This document shows positions 8,042-16,114 of a DNA stretch of 42,631 nt, in pieces. The translations under genes were made by a program, and so were the position numbers. The first letter of the stretch is position 1; the number at the start of each line of letters is the position of its first letter. The notes under the pieces were generated by a model, which saw only the letters and a list, made by a program, of their open reading frames with translations, did no database searches and was not told the origin of the DNA. Source of the DNA: a virus; the IMG/VR virus record IMGVR_UViG_3300045738_001693, positions 1 to 42,631 of that record, one strand, 5' to 3'.

Positions 8042-8525
8042 TTATAATGGCTAGCAAAAATACCCCACTCTGACGCCCATTAGGACCTTCATTAAATGGC
8101 ACTTCGCGGAGGACACCGCCAAATTTTGATAAGCATTTATTAATAGTAACTGGGTCTGGTGGGAATCCGGTATCACCCCCCACTATAATTGTACCATTAA
8201 ACGAATCATTTGATAAGATTTTATCGATTAAGAATTCATTATCTCTATCTGGTAAATTGGGCCAAAAATAATACACATCCGCCTCAGGTATATCATCATG
8301 AAGGTAGTCAGCAACGATAATTTCAAGGCCTCTGTCTTGGGCGGGCTTATATCTTTTTGGATTCACCTCAACTCCGATGACTTTTTTGGCATATCGAGAC
8401 ATGAACACCATATTGTCTCCTTCTGCGCAGCCTAACTCACATACTACTTTGTTTTGTATGAGGTCTTTTATTGCATGAGACACTGATTCCGGTGACCTAT
8501 AAGGGGGTGTAGTGAGGGGGTTCAT
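8034..8525 (-). CDS. Class I SAM-dependent methyltransferase (163 aa)
   Basis: A compact Rossmann methyltransferase: motif I CELGCAEGD (29-37), an acidic residue Glu53 ending strand 2, VADY (71-74), and YYFWPNLP (85-92) at the motif IV position. Its short length leaves no separate target-recognition domain. It overlaps the aminotransferase gene by ATGA and is the last gene of the long operon headed by dpdA, so its substrate could be a sugar, a small molecule or a modified base. Nothing in the sequence decides which. Confidence 0.75.
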   Translation of the reverse strand: MNPLTTPPYRSPESVSHAIKDLIQNKVVCELGCAEGDNMVFMSRYAKKVIGVEVNPKRYKPAQDRGLEIIVADYLHDDIPEADVYYFWPNLPDRDNEFLIDKILSNDSFNGTIIVGGDTGFPPDPVTINKCLSKFGGVLREVPFNEGPNGRQSGVFLLAIITK

Positions 8526-9658
8526 GTGAATCGACGTATACTATCAGCGATGTATTTACGATCGTCATAGGTCACCCACCAACCGTTAGGTATGCATATT
8601 AATTTCTTAAGATATCTGTCTAAATTAGGTAAATGGCTTCTGAATTCTTTAACGCAAGTATGCCCGTCATTGCGTTCATGTACTTGGCTAACGACGATTT
8701 TTTTCTCTTTCATATAGTCCATAAAAGCAGCTTTTTTATCAACCAATAGAGAATATATCCAATACGCAGCTACTCTATCTGTATTAGATTCCAGCAATGT
8801 AACACCCGGGAGATCTCGTAATTCCTTGTTGTAGTATTTTGCGTTGCTTTGATTTTTACTTATAACTTCCTTGTCAACTATTTTTAAGTTTTCAATTCCA
8901 ACTGCTGCTGCTACGTCATTCATATGAAATTTAAATCCCCATTCTGGGACATCCGCTTCGCATCTAAAGTCTTTTTTATTTGTATTTCTATCGATGCCGT
9001 ACCATCGGAGTAGTTTGGCTCGATGGTGAGTTTCTTCGTCTGGTGAGATTAATATACCTCCATCGATAGTGGTGAGATGTTTGATAGCTTGAAAGCTATA
9101 ACACGCCAGGTTGCCGTGATTGCCTAATTTCTTTTCTTTATACGTACTGCCAAAGCTATGAGCGCAGTCTTCAATTACTGTTGGTCTAAATCCGAATACG
9201 CTTTCAGTTTTATCTTGTATGTGTTTGATTCTGTCTAAGTCAACAGGATAACCGCCCCAGTGGACGATCAATATGACTTTTGTATTTTTTGTAATTTTTC
9301 TCTCTAAATCATCTAGATCCATATTCATTGTGTTTGGATCAATATCTACCCATTTAATTTTTAGGCTGTTAGCGAGAATCGGCCAGTTTGAGGCCGTACA
9401 AGTTAGCGGAGATGCTAGAACTTCTGATTGGTCAGTCAGACCCATAGATCCCCGCGTCATATGAAATGCTAAATGTAGAGCAGATGTGCAAGAATTAGTC
9501 GTGTTAATTAGGTCAGTACCTAACCAATCTGATAACATTGCTTCAAATTCTTCTACCTTTTCACCTTGTCCTATAAACCCTGAATCTAGAACTTTGGCGG
9601 CGGCTGCTCCGGCCGTTGGAGCCATGAAAACTTTAAACAGTGGAATCATCGTCTGCAA
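8522..9658 (-). CDS. DegT/DnrJ/EryC1/StrS-family PLP aminotransferase
   Basis: Full length (378 aa) for the family that transaminates nucleotide-linked keto sugars. Visible are the N-terminal GFIGQGEKVEEFE, TTNSCTSALHLA, VIEDCAHSFGS with Asp164, and YSFQAIKHLTTIDGGIL with the Schiff-base Lys193. An equally suitable ATG lies 9 nt inside the chosen start. It overlaps the upstream kinase gene by 26 nt and the methyltransferase by ATGA, so it is expressed with the dpdA operon. The likely product is an amino sugar nucleotide that could feed the GNAT and glycosyltransferase proteins. Confidence 0.9.
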   Translation of the reverse strand: MQTMIPLFKVFMAPTAGAAAAKVLDSGFIGQGEKVEEFEAMLSDWLGTDLINTTNSCTSALHLAFHMTRGSMGLTDQSEVLASPLTCTASNWPILANSLKIKWVDIDPNTMNMDLDDLERKITKNTKVILIVHWGGYPVDLDRIKHIQDKTESVFGFRPTVIEDCAHSFGSTYKEKKLGNHGNLACYSFQAIKHLTTIDGGILISPDEETHHRAKLLRWYGIDRNTNKKDFRCEADVPEWGFKFHMNDVAAAVGIENLKIVDKEVISKNQSNAKYYNKELRDLPGVTLLESNTDRVAAYWIYSLLVDKKAAFMDYMKEKKIVVSQVHERNDGHTCVKEFRSHLPNLDRYLKKLICIPNGWWVTYDDRKYIADSIRRFT

Positions 9659-10331
9659 CCATTTGTTTTGTTTCGTCTGGTGTTAAAAAAGCCGCACTAG
9701 GTGGCGGTGATGAAGGCGTTTTTGGTTCCCACGGCACATCTAGTAGCGCTCTAATTACATTAAATCTTTGCTCAACATTACCCATTAAGCGAACTATTCT
9801 ACCTTTTACAAACGGATATTGATGACCAGCTGAATGCGCCGACATCGGACGAAGCGGTCGAACTTGATCTCTGCTAGACTTTTCTAACATATACATATGA
9901 TCTTCAAAGCGTTGATGCATTGCTTCTCTAAATTTATGATCAACACTCCGGACACCATCATCAACTAAGTCGACAGGTTCTGTATAGAATATTAAATCCA
10001 AACTTGGCATAAGATCAAGATATATATCAATAGCATGTTTCCATACACCTTGACTGACTTTTCCCATATCGTATAGATATTCTGTATATAAAAAGCCATC
10101 TATAATACAGCGATCCATAATGACGTTTTCCTTTAGAGCATTGTCCATATGGCTTTGTATAATGAACATTTGCGTTTCATCGCCGCCCTGTTCATTGATC
10201 GCTAGGCCCTTAGCTAAAGCCGGTCGAGTTACTTCATCTACATATGTGTATTTGTCACCGTAATGCTCTTTACACTTTTTTAGCAAAGTGGTCTTACCAG
10301 ATGATTGTATGCCTGTAAAACTAATCTTCAT
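9633..10331 (-). CDS. P-loop NadR/AAA_28-like kinase
   Basis: Begins MKISFTGIQSSGKTT with a Walker A at residues 7-15, then YVDEVTR and IMDRCIIDGFLYT, the pattern of the NadR-type AAA_28 kinase group (deoxynucleoside, ribosylnicotinamide or thymidylate-like kinases). HKFREAMHQRFEDHMY is a plausible lid helix. The C-terminal 35 residues are a Pro/Ser-rich acidic tail absent from typical members. It could phosphorylate a modified nucleoside or a cofactor precursor; the substrate is unknown. Confidence 0.75.
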   Translation of the reverse strand: MKISFTGIQSSGKTTLLKKCKEHYGDKYTYVDEVTRPALAKGLAINEQGGDETQMFIIQSHMDNALKENVIMDRCIIDGFLYTEYLYDMGKVSQGVWKHAIDIYLDLMPSLDLIFYTEPVDLVDDGVRSVDHKFREAMHQRFEDHMYMLEKSSRDQVRPLRPMSAHSAGHQYPFVKGRIVRLMGNVEQRFNVIRALLDVPWEPKTPSSPPPSAAFLTPDETKQMVADDDSTV

Positions 10332-10434
10332 TCCAAAAATCTTTCACTTCCTGCTCCGTCATAGGAGTACTGCAAAAGTCTATAAAGTCAGACCAGTCTG
10401 CACTAAGCGTATAATCAAATGTTTCTAGACTCAT
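10321..10434 (-). CDS. Hypothetical micro-protein (37 aa)
   Basis: A short acidic, aromatic ORF beginning MSLETFDYTLSADW. Its ATG forms an ATGA overlap with the stop of the basic micro-ORF upstream, and its own stop overlaps the kinase start by 11 nt. It fills what would otherwise be a gap between DUF1599 and the kinase gene. The exact coupling on both sides, in the style of the rest of the operon, is the main reason to believe it is translated. Function unknown. Confidence 0.5.
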   Translation of the reverse strand: MSLETFDYTLSADWSDFIDFCSTPMTEQEVKDFWNED

Positions 10435-10502
10435 TTACCTTTCTTCTTTTCTTTCTTAGGCTTCTTCTTTTCTCTTCTTGGTTTTGCTTTATCTCTTCCC
10501 AT
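10431..10502 (-). CDS. Lys/Arg-rich micro-protein (23 aa)
   Basis: Begins MGRDKAKPRREKKKP and continues as almost pure Lys/Glu/Pro, with a net charge of about +9. It starts 4 nt after the DUF1599 stop codon and ends in an ATGA overlap with the next micro-ORF. A peptide this basic could bind nucleic acid or an acidic protein surface. Codon-level evidence is weak because of its size. Confidence 0.45.
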   Translation of the reverse strand: MGRDKAKPRREKKKPKKEKKKGK

Positions 10503-10506
10503 AATG

Positions 10507-10842
10507 TTATTTACCCCATTTCTCATTTGAAACAATCTGTGCAATAATACTGTATACTGATAGATCTTTAAATGCGTCCTCTATCGGTTCGTTTTGTGCT
10601 TTAACTTTTCGTCTAAGAACGAGGTTAAAGAGTCTTTGAATCTTGTCGTTAATACGAATAATAATCGCAGTAATTGATAGATGACGGTTATCGGGATCAG
10701 ACAGATCCATCCCAAGAGTAATGTTATGTTGTCCGTAATCGTACTGCTTTTTACAGAACGTATCATATTGTTCTTTTTGTAGTCGCTTAAATTCATTACA
10801 CGTCTCCGGGTAAAGTTTTTCTATTTCTTTTACTATACTCAT
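10507..10842 (-). CDS. DUF1599 / Nmad1-like protein (111 aa)
   Basis: Matches the pattern of the 'nucleotide modification associated domain 1' family (DUF1599): KKQYDYGQHNITLG near residue 31, IIIRINDKIQRLFNL (60-74), and a final ESI/D-type helix, here PIEDAFKDLSVYSIIA. Iyer and colleagues linked this domain by gene neighbourhood to phage base-modification pathways; its activity is not known to me. It overlaps the formyltransferase gene by 1 nt. Its place between the formyltransferase and kinase supports a role in, or protection of, the modification pathway. Confidence 0.7.
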   Translation of the reverse strand: MSIVKEIEKLYPETCNEFKRLQKEQYDTFCKKQYDYGQHNITLGMDLSDPDNRHLSITAIIIRINDKIQRLFNLVLRRKVKAQNEPIEDAFKDLSVYSIIAQIVSNEKWGK

Positions 10843-11363
10843 TACTTAATTTTATTGGTTAAGAATTTCACCCATAATTGTATTGAGGTATCATGTAATT
10901 TTTCAATTACCTCACTCAACCATAAGCCTTCAATAGACACTTCTTTCTCTAATATAATTTCTCCTGAATCTACTTCAGGTATTGCTTTATGTATAATACA
11001 CCCTGAAGTTTTTAATTCCATCTTATATGCTTTTAATTGTGGATCTTTCCCTTTAAGTTCTGGGTATTTTGTAATTAAGCCTGGATGTCCATTGTAAATA
11101 TTTCTTTTTTCACACACCTCACTGGGCACTATCCGCAACCAACCATGCATTGTTACCAATGCGTCTTCTGGAATATACTGTAGGTACTCTTCAACTGTTG
11201 GTTTCTTTTCAGTAAAGATCATAGGAGCTTTACCAATAAGATCATCATTTATTTTAATAAAATCTGTAGCATTGCTGATAATTAAATCAGGGTACCGGCC
11301 AAGAAGTTCTGATACCTGGCATATCTCAGATCCTGTTTGCGAAAATAATGCGACCCACTTCAT
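10842..11363 (-). CDS. PurN-like formyltransferase, candidate dPreQ1 formyltransferase (DpdN-type)
   Basis: A 173-aa formyltransferase domain related to GAR transformylase (PurN). The catalytic triad can be aligned: Asn91 and His93 in IYNGHPGLITKYPELKG, and Asp132 in PEVDSGEII, with KTSGCIIHKA just before. The N-terminal loop FSQTGSEI replaces the usual glycine-rich loop. Such enzymes move a formyl group from 10-formyl-tetrahydrofolate to an amine. A phage purine-pathway enzyme is unlikely to stand alone. With QueF making the primary amine of preQ1 and DpdA inserting the base in the same operon, formylation of preQ1 in DNA is the best fit. Assignment to the published DpdN group is inference. 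Confidence 0.8.
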   Translation of the reverse strand: MKWVALFSQTGSEICQVSELLGRYPDLIISNATDFIKINDDLIGKAPMIFTEKKPTVEEYLQYIPEDALVTMHGWLRIVPSEVCEKRNIYNGHPGLITKYPELKGKDPQLKAYKMELKTSGCIIHKAIPEVDSGEIILEKEVSIEGLWLSEVIEKLHDTSIQLWVKFLTNKIK

Positions 11364-11575
11364 TTATATAATTCAGCTATTGTATTGGTATCAATAAGCT
11401 CGAGCGCCCAATCATAAGCAGATTCTGGATCGTTAAAGTCTCTGCATTGTTCTGTGATCCAGGACTTCTTACCTCTCTTATACACAGAGCATACCCAACA
11501 TTCTTTATCCGTTCTAGCTAGTGGTGATACTTTGATCCACCAACCGTCTTTAGCTAAATCGCACAATATGTTCAT
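11360..11575 (-). CDS. Hypothetical protein (71 aa)
   Basis: An ATG at 11587 is open, but the internal ATG at 11575 forms an exact ATGA overlap with the upstream stop and is preferred. The small protein starts MNILCDLAKDGWWIKV, carries a CWVCSV element and ends in a helix ALELIDTNTIAELYK. It overlaps the formyltransferase by 4 nt. No family recognised. Confidence 0.6.
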   Translation of the reverse strand: MNILCDLAKDGWWIKVSPLARTDKECWVCSVYKRGKKSWITEQCRDFNDPESAYDWALELIDTNTIAELYK

Positions 11576-11814
11576 TTGCTTAGACATTTAACTTCTGATT
11601 CTGTTTCAATTACTACTCTAGCACCGCACGGTAAAAGAGGCTTATCGTTACCGCCATATATTACTCTGCACGGACCTTCAATCCAAACTTCATTACAGTA
11701 CTCATTCTTACGACCGTATTTACCAGTCTTGACGGATAATACGAGTTCATTAGTTCCGTGCTTTTTGTTAGCACGAATCTTATGCTGGTTCACATGAATA
11801 TACTTTTTCTTCAT
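11572..11814 (-). CDS. Conserved small protein of the HVNQHKIRANKK type (80 aa)
   Basis: The segments YIHVNQHKIRANKKHGTNEL, VWIEGPCRVIYGG and LPCGARVVIETE match, from memory, a small beta-rich hypothetical family spread through phages and bacteria. No function is known to me. Its N-terminus overlaps the 3' end of dpdA by 35 nt, so it is translated directly after the transglycosylase. Confidence 0.7.
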   Translation of the reverse strand: MKKKYIHVNQHKIRANKKHGTNELVLSVKTGKYGRKNEYCNEVWIEGPCRVIYGGNDKPLLPCGARVVIETESEVKCLSK

Positions 11815-12619
11815 ATCGGTTTATAATGCGCTTAAACATCTTAGTATTATAGCGGACGTCCTCAAGCATACTATCATCTACATGTGCGCTAATTAAATCG
11901 CAGAGCATTGTAGATGGTTTCTCTTGTAAGCCTAGATCGCCATTATATCTTAGACCTTTGAGCGCAGCCACAATAGGGTTACTAGTGTCACAACTACGTA
12001 TATTAGTAATGCCTTTATCAACATAATATTTAAATTCCTTTGCTAAACTACATCCAAGTAAGTGATGAGGCTTAGACCAATTCCAATACCCCTTATCAAT
12101 TAGATCTTGAATAAAGCGCTGCCTACCGGTGCACCACAGGTTAAGTTTGTCTTTACCATGGCCTGTATATTTATAATAAGAATAATCAAAGCTAATGGCG
12201 ATGTAGTCAGCATGGCGCGACATAAAGTGATAGCACTCAACAAGATCATTCCAGTTCTTACCCTGTACAACGCCGATTTTTAAGGATGTACATTCAGCAG
12301 GCTCATGTCGCAATTTCCAGTCTTGCCACTTGTCTATCGTACCCATGCAATCTTGGAGAACATCCGGGACAATATAATAATTTGGATTGATTTCTCGGAG
12401 CCAATGAGCATATTTCTTAGGCTCAAAAGCTTCACCGAGCTCAAAAATACTATTATCTAAAAGGACTTCTGCCCCGTATCGCTTATTAACAGTAAGAAAC
12501 CAATCCCGGTAAAGTTCATTCTCTTCCATCAAATGCACTAAGCAATACTGATAATCGTTATATTCTAGTGATTCTTCGAAGAGCTGAATCGGAGACTCGT
12601 GAGATACTAATAGCTTCAT
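11780..12619 (-). CDS. dpdA: DpdA-type 7-deazaguanine DNA transglycosylase
   Basis: A 279-aa protein with the motif order of tRNA-guanine transglycosylase. LLDNSIFELGE (Asp55) corresponds to the ILTDSGGFQ region, VPDVLQD to the second Asp loop, KIGVVQG (114-120) to the FGIVQG base-binding loop, HHLLGCSLAKEF to YLMGVGTPEDL, and RSCDTSNP with Asp211 to the nucleophile segment FDCVMPTR. TGT-fold phage enzymes of this size exchange guanine in DNA for preQ0 or preQ1 and are called DpdA. The tRNA-enzyme zinc-site arrangement is not evident. It is the first gene of a long early operon with its own promoter. The subfamily cannot be fixed by eye. Confidence 0.88.
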   Translation of the reverse strand: MKLLVSHESPIQLFEESLEYNDYQYCLVHLMEENELYRDWFLTVNKRYGAEVLLDNSIFELGEAFEPKKYAHWLREINPNYYIVPDVLQDCMGTIDKWQDWKLRHEPAECTSLKIGVVQGKNWNDLVECYHFMSRHADYIAISFDYSYYKYTGHGKDKLNLWCTGRQRFIQDLIDKGYWNWSKPHHLLGCSLAKEFKYYVDKGITNIRSCDTSNPIVAALKGLRYNGDLGLQEKPSTMLCDLISAHVDDSMLEDVRYNTKMFKRIINRYEEKVYSCEPA

Positions 12620-12626
12620 TCCACTG

Positions 12627-12655
12627 ATTATACGTCACGAAAGGTAGAAAATCAA
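12627..12655 (-). promoter_or_regulatory. Early sigma70 promoter of the dpdA operon
   Basis: TTGATT (12655-12650), 17-nt spacer, TATAAT (12632-12627), 7 nt to the ATG at 12619. The -35 region TTGATTTTC is shared with the gp32 and 37809 promoters. Confidence 0.85.
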
Positions 12656-12662
12656 GCTTTTA

Positions 12663-12670
12663 ACTAAATA
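12663..12670 (+). promoter_or_regulatory. T4-like late promoter box
   Basis: ACTAAATA ends 6 nt before the ATG at 12677 and directly abuts the -35 of the divergent dpdA promoter. It is a weaker match to TATAAATA, but the spacing to the start codon matches the other late genes. Confidence 0.6.
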
Positions 12671-12676
12671 TTTTAT

Positions 12677-13591
12677 ATGGCAGAAGAGCAAGAACCAGAA
12701 GTTGATAGTTCATTTGCGGAGATGGCCGAAAAGCTAGACGACGCTATATCTGACGTTGGTGATGGTGTGCGGTCGGTTTTGATTGATAAGCCGACGGACT
12801 TTATTAAAGGTATGTTCCCGAACACGTCTGGTACTACCCCAGAAGAAGCTGCAGAAGCTTATGAGAAGCCGGAACCATCTAAGTTTGATGAATTTTTAGA
12901 GAAAATAACCGGAATGAGTACTGGTGATTTTTCCTTAGGAAAATTAGGCAATCACCTCACGAGTAAGCTTGGAGCTCTTAAAGACCTTATTGTCGGTGTA
13001 TTATTATCTTGCTTACGTAAGCTTCTTATGAAGCTGATGAACAAATACCCCGCTCTCGCACTTCTTTTAAATCTTGAGCAGGCATTTGGCGAATTTATTG
13101 GCAAATACAAGAGGTTAGTTGAAGATAAAATTGATCAAATAGTCAAAGATATATTATATAGAACTCTGGAAGTTCAGCAGCTCGACGAATTAAATAAGAA
13201 ATTGAATAAAATGATTAGATCTATTTGTGAAAAGTCATCGCCTAAGTCTACAATGGATATGAGTAACGACTTTTCTTTAGCTAAATATGTAGCAGCTACA
13301 AGCGCGGAGGAATTGGCCGAAGCGGTAAGTGACGAGGTATTAGACCAATCCGCCGGTTATCCAGCTCGCGGTCCTGAAATGTATATTAATAGTGATGGTA
13401 CCCCAAAAACAACTAGCCAGAGGCTGGCTGATGCTCAAGACACGCTAAATAATATAGGAGACAAAGATATAAAGCGATTAGAAGATATGACGGTTGAAGA
13501 GGCTGTGGCAGTAAAGGCTCTAATTGAAGAAATATCAATTCTTAAGCAGCGCGATGTTGATGAACAGAATCTCGCAGAAGTAACTTGTTAA
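12677..13591 (+). CDS. Late structural protein, probably baseplate- or tail-associated (304 aa)
   Basis: Unrecognised. The N-terminal 100 residues are acidic and Pro/Ala rich. A long hydrophobic-basic helix follows (about 108-140, LKDLIVGVLLSCLRKL and MKLMNKYPALALLLN), then amphipathic helices likely to form coiled coils. It lies 1 nt before the gp5-like hub gene in a late operon, so it is most likely a baseplate component. The hydrophobic helix could be membrane-active during DNA entry, but this is speculation. Confidence 0.65.
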   Translation: MAEEQEPEVDSSFAEMAEKLDDAISDVGDGVRSVLIDKPTDFIKGMFPNTSGTTPEEAAEAYEKPEPSKFDEFLEKITGMSTGDFSLGKLGNHLTSKLGALKDLIVGVLLSCLRKLLMKLMNKYPALALLLNLEQAFGEFIGKYKRLVEDKIDQIVKDILYRTLEVQQLDELNKKLNKMIRSICEKSSPKSTMDMSNDFSLAKYVAATSAEELAEAVSDEVLDQSAGYPARGPEMYINSDGTPKTTSQRLADAQDTLNNIGDKDIKRLEDMTVEEAVAVKALIEEISILKQRDVDEQNLAEVTC

Positions 13592-13592
13592 T

Positions 13593-16100
13593 ATGACACA
13601 TAATAGCAATGCAAATCCCGACTCACAATCAAGGAGTGATTCACATAAAAGACACTATGGAAACTATTTAGGTATCGTAGTACAAAATAATGATCCAGAA
13701 AAGACTGGTAAAATTAAGGTGTGGGTACCGCACGTTATGCCATCTGTGTATGAAAATTGGACGAAGGTTGATCCCAATAAAAAAATAAAAGATAAGGAAT
13801 TTAAATTCCCCGGTGCCAATATCGATTCAGATTTATCTGATATTATAGATGATCTTAAAACTATTCTCCCATGGGCACATTATGCAGGGCCGATCATGGG
13901 AGAGACTAGCTCTGGTAGGTATAATGCAAAATTAAAAGTGGGTACAATTTCTGATAGCTATCGGCCTGAGCAAATTACCCCGCTTAAAGACACAGTCTAT
14001 AATGCTACCAAAACTAAGTACAGTCTTAATGAAGATGGTATAGGAGAAAAGCCGGCGCGTATATATGAAGTAGATGATCTTAAAGTACATGATGCGTTTA
14101 GTGATGTGCAGGGTGCCGGAGCCGGTGATGAAAAGACGGGAATGCCGAACCGTGTTAATAAAAACACATTTAACTATAAACCATCTAGTTACAGCAATTG
14201 CGCTAAAGGGGTATTTTCTATTCCTAATGTTGGCGCGCATGTTTGGGTATTTTTTCTAGATGGTGATCCTCTTAATCCGGTATATTTTGCATCTTCATTC
14301 GGTCAGGAGGACTGGAAGAGCATTTACGAGGCAAGTGAATCTGATTATTATATGGATTATCCAGGTACATATGAAAATAAAGGTCAGAAGGAAGGGGTTG
14401 ATTATGATCATAATGTAGAGACATATAGAAATAAATTTGTATTAAATCAAAAAGGCGGCACATTAGAGATTGTTAACACAGATACTCGTGAGTTGCTAAA
14501 ATTAACTCATTTTTCCGGGTCATTCAAAGAATTTAATAACAGTACTAATATTGAATTTGCTGCTCAAAACGATCAAAAATTAGTCATGGCAGATCAATTC
14601 CTAACTGTGCGGGGGTATAGAAATGAATATACAGAATTAGATTATGATCAAATAGTAAAGGGTGATTTTTATCAAAAAATCGGTATCTTTAATGTAGAAT
14701 ATTTTAAAAAATGGCAGGCCATAGGTAAGACAATTCATAACATTAAACAATTATTTGAAATCAAAAGAACTAAATCTGAGGGGATAGTTAATGGATTTAT
14801 TCGCCAATCTCCCGGGCAGAAAAAATCCGGTACACATGGTGATTGTGTATTATGCACTCATAAAAAGCGTGAAAAATATTGGAAAATAGACGGTAAACTT
14901 AAGAGCTATACAGATGTAAATAAGAAGGCAAAATTCAATCAGAAAAATACGTTCGCGTGGTTGGCAGCGCCGGCCTTTAACTTAATGGGTGATGATATTA
15001 ACGACTCGTCAACAATGTCAGGTAAGCACTTTAAGTCTGTTAGTGTTGATGATCCAAAACCTACGCAAGCCCAACCGGGATCCAAGAGTGATTTCTTAGG
15101 AGATGGTAAATGTCCGGTCTGTGATGGAGAAGGTAAGCATCGATCTACTCAAGGCGGTAAATGGGCCAAGGAAGATAAGGATAGCCCGCTCAAAGAATTA
15201 CTTGATAGGGAGATTGAGAATCTTCTCGAAATTGAAAAGGAATTGGGTCTTGGTGGTAACCATATTGAACATATAACCAAGCATAAATTAGAGACTATTG
15301 GATTAGTGATGAATGATCTTCCTAGCATCCGGCTTGATCCAGTCGGTAAAATTAATCATAATGAAGTACTAGTGCGGAAGCAAGGTGTAGTAACGAGCTT
15401 TAAGGAGTCACCTTTAATCGAGCCCGTACATGTCGATGAATTACCGGGTGGTACTTATACGTTAAACATTGCTAACAAATATAACGTACAAGTCGGATCA
15501 GGTGGTGTTAGCTTTAAGACAACTGGCCCGATTGAGTTAGGTGGCACTATTATGAATTTAGGCGCTGAGCAAATTAACATAGCATCAGAAAATGAAATTA
15601 ATATCATATCTGGGAAGCGTTTGAATATTGTAGCAGACATATTAACATTGAGACAGAAGAACTACAATCAGGTACTTATTGATTGTAATTTGGGAGTAGC
15701 GGGCAATGTCGTTATTGGTGGCGGCATGCATGTAGAAGGTGAATTAACAGTTCAGCATATAACAGCTCCAACAGAACTGCAAGAGACGGAGCAAGTAAAG
15801 CTTCAAGGTGCTGTGTGTACTGGTGAGCCATACATTGTAGATTTGACTATGATACCATGTCTACCGGGTTGCGCGGCGATGAAACAACCAGCGGCTATTG
15901 CGATATTTAGAACTCACCCGAGAGTTCAGAACGCTCCACACTCTCACCAATTTAGAAACATACCTCTTACGATGACGCAGACTAGAGATGATACTCGAAA
16001 TGCTGGTAAGGGAAATAATAAGCCTGGAAAGCAGGGTGCTGTTGAAATTAAGAATGAATATAAAGGTGGAAAGAGCCAAGTTGGCAAAAAAATTGGCTGA
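13593..16100 (+). CDS. Baseplate hub / tail spike, gp5-like, without lysozyme domain
   Basis: The N-terminal OB-fold segment HYGNYLGIVVQNNDPEKTGK (22-41) then IKVWVPHVMP matches the start of T4 gp5 and Vgr-type hubs, with LPWAHYAGPIMGE and GAHVWVFFLDGDP completing the fold. The C-terminal third has short repeating beta strands (GVAGNVVIGGGMHVEGEL), as in a triple-stranded prism, then a His/Pro-rich end. No T4-type lysozyme motif is seen in the middle. Instead there are two CxxC pairs, Cys418/Cys421 and Cys507/Cys510 (CPVCDGEGKH), that could bind zinc. At 835 aa it is longer than T4 gp5 (575 aa). It follows the 304-aa late protein after 1 nt. Confidence 0.85.
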   Translation: MTHNSNANPDSQSRSDSHKRHYGNYLGIVVQNNDPEKTGKIKVWVPHVMPSVYENWTKVDPNKKIKDKEFKFPGANIDSDLSDIIDDLKTILPWAHYAGPIMGETSSGRYNAKLKVGTISDSYRPEQITPLKDTVYNATKTKYSLNEDGIGEKPARIYEVDDLKVHDAFSDVQGAGAGDEKTGMPNRVNKNTFNYKPSSYSNCAKGVFSIPNVGAHVWVFFLDGDPLNPVYFASSFGQEDWKSIYEASESDYYMDYPGTYENKGQKEGVDYDHNVETYRNKFVLNQKGGTLEIVNTDTRELLKLTHFSGSFKEFNNSTNIEFAAQNDQKLVMADQFLTVRGYRNEYTELDYDQIVKGDFYQKIGIFNVEYFKKWQAIGKTIHNIKQLFEIKRTKSEGIVNGFIRQSPGQKKSGTHGDCVLCTHKKREKYWKIDGKLKSYTDVNKKAKFNQKNTFAWLAAPAFNLMGDDINDSSTMSGKHFKSVSVDDPKPTQAQPGSKSDFLGDGKCPVCDGEGKHRSTQGGKWAKEDKDSPLKELLDREIENLLEIEKELGLGGNHIEHITKHKLETIGLVMNDLPSIRLDPVGKINHNEVLVRKQGVVTSFKESPLIEPVHVDELPGGTYTLNIANKYNVQVGSGGVSFKTTGPIELGGTIMNLGAEQINIASENEINIISGKRLNIVADILTLRQKNYNQVLIDCNLGVAGNVVIGGGMHVEGELTVQHITAPTELQETEQVKLQGAVCTGEPYIVDLTMIPCLPGCAAMKQPAAIAIFRTHPRVQNAPHSHQFRNIPLTMTQTRDDTRNAGKGNNKPGKQGAVEIKNEYKGGKSQVGKKIG

Positions 16101-16101
16101 T

Positions 16102-16109
16102 AATAAATA
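16102..16109 (+). promoter_or_regulatory. T4-like late promoter box
   Basis: AATAAATA ends 5 nt before the ATG at 16115, in the short gap after the hub gene stop. Confidence 0.65.
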
Positions 16110-16114
16110 ACATT

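Noticed and set aside
10842-11363. Formyltransferase as purine-synthesis PurN or as a sugar formyltransferase
   Set aside because: No other purine genes are nearby and it is co-transcribed with dpdA; a sugar N-formyltransferase role remains a weaker alternative given the aminotransferase downstream.
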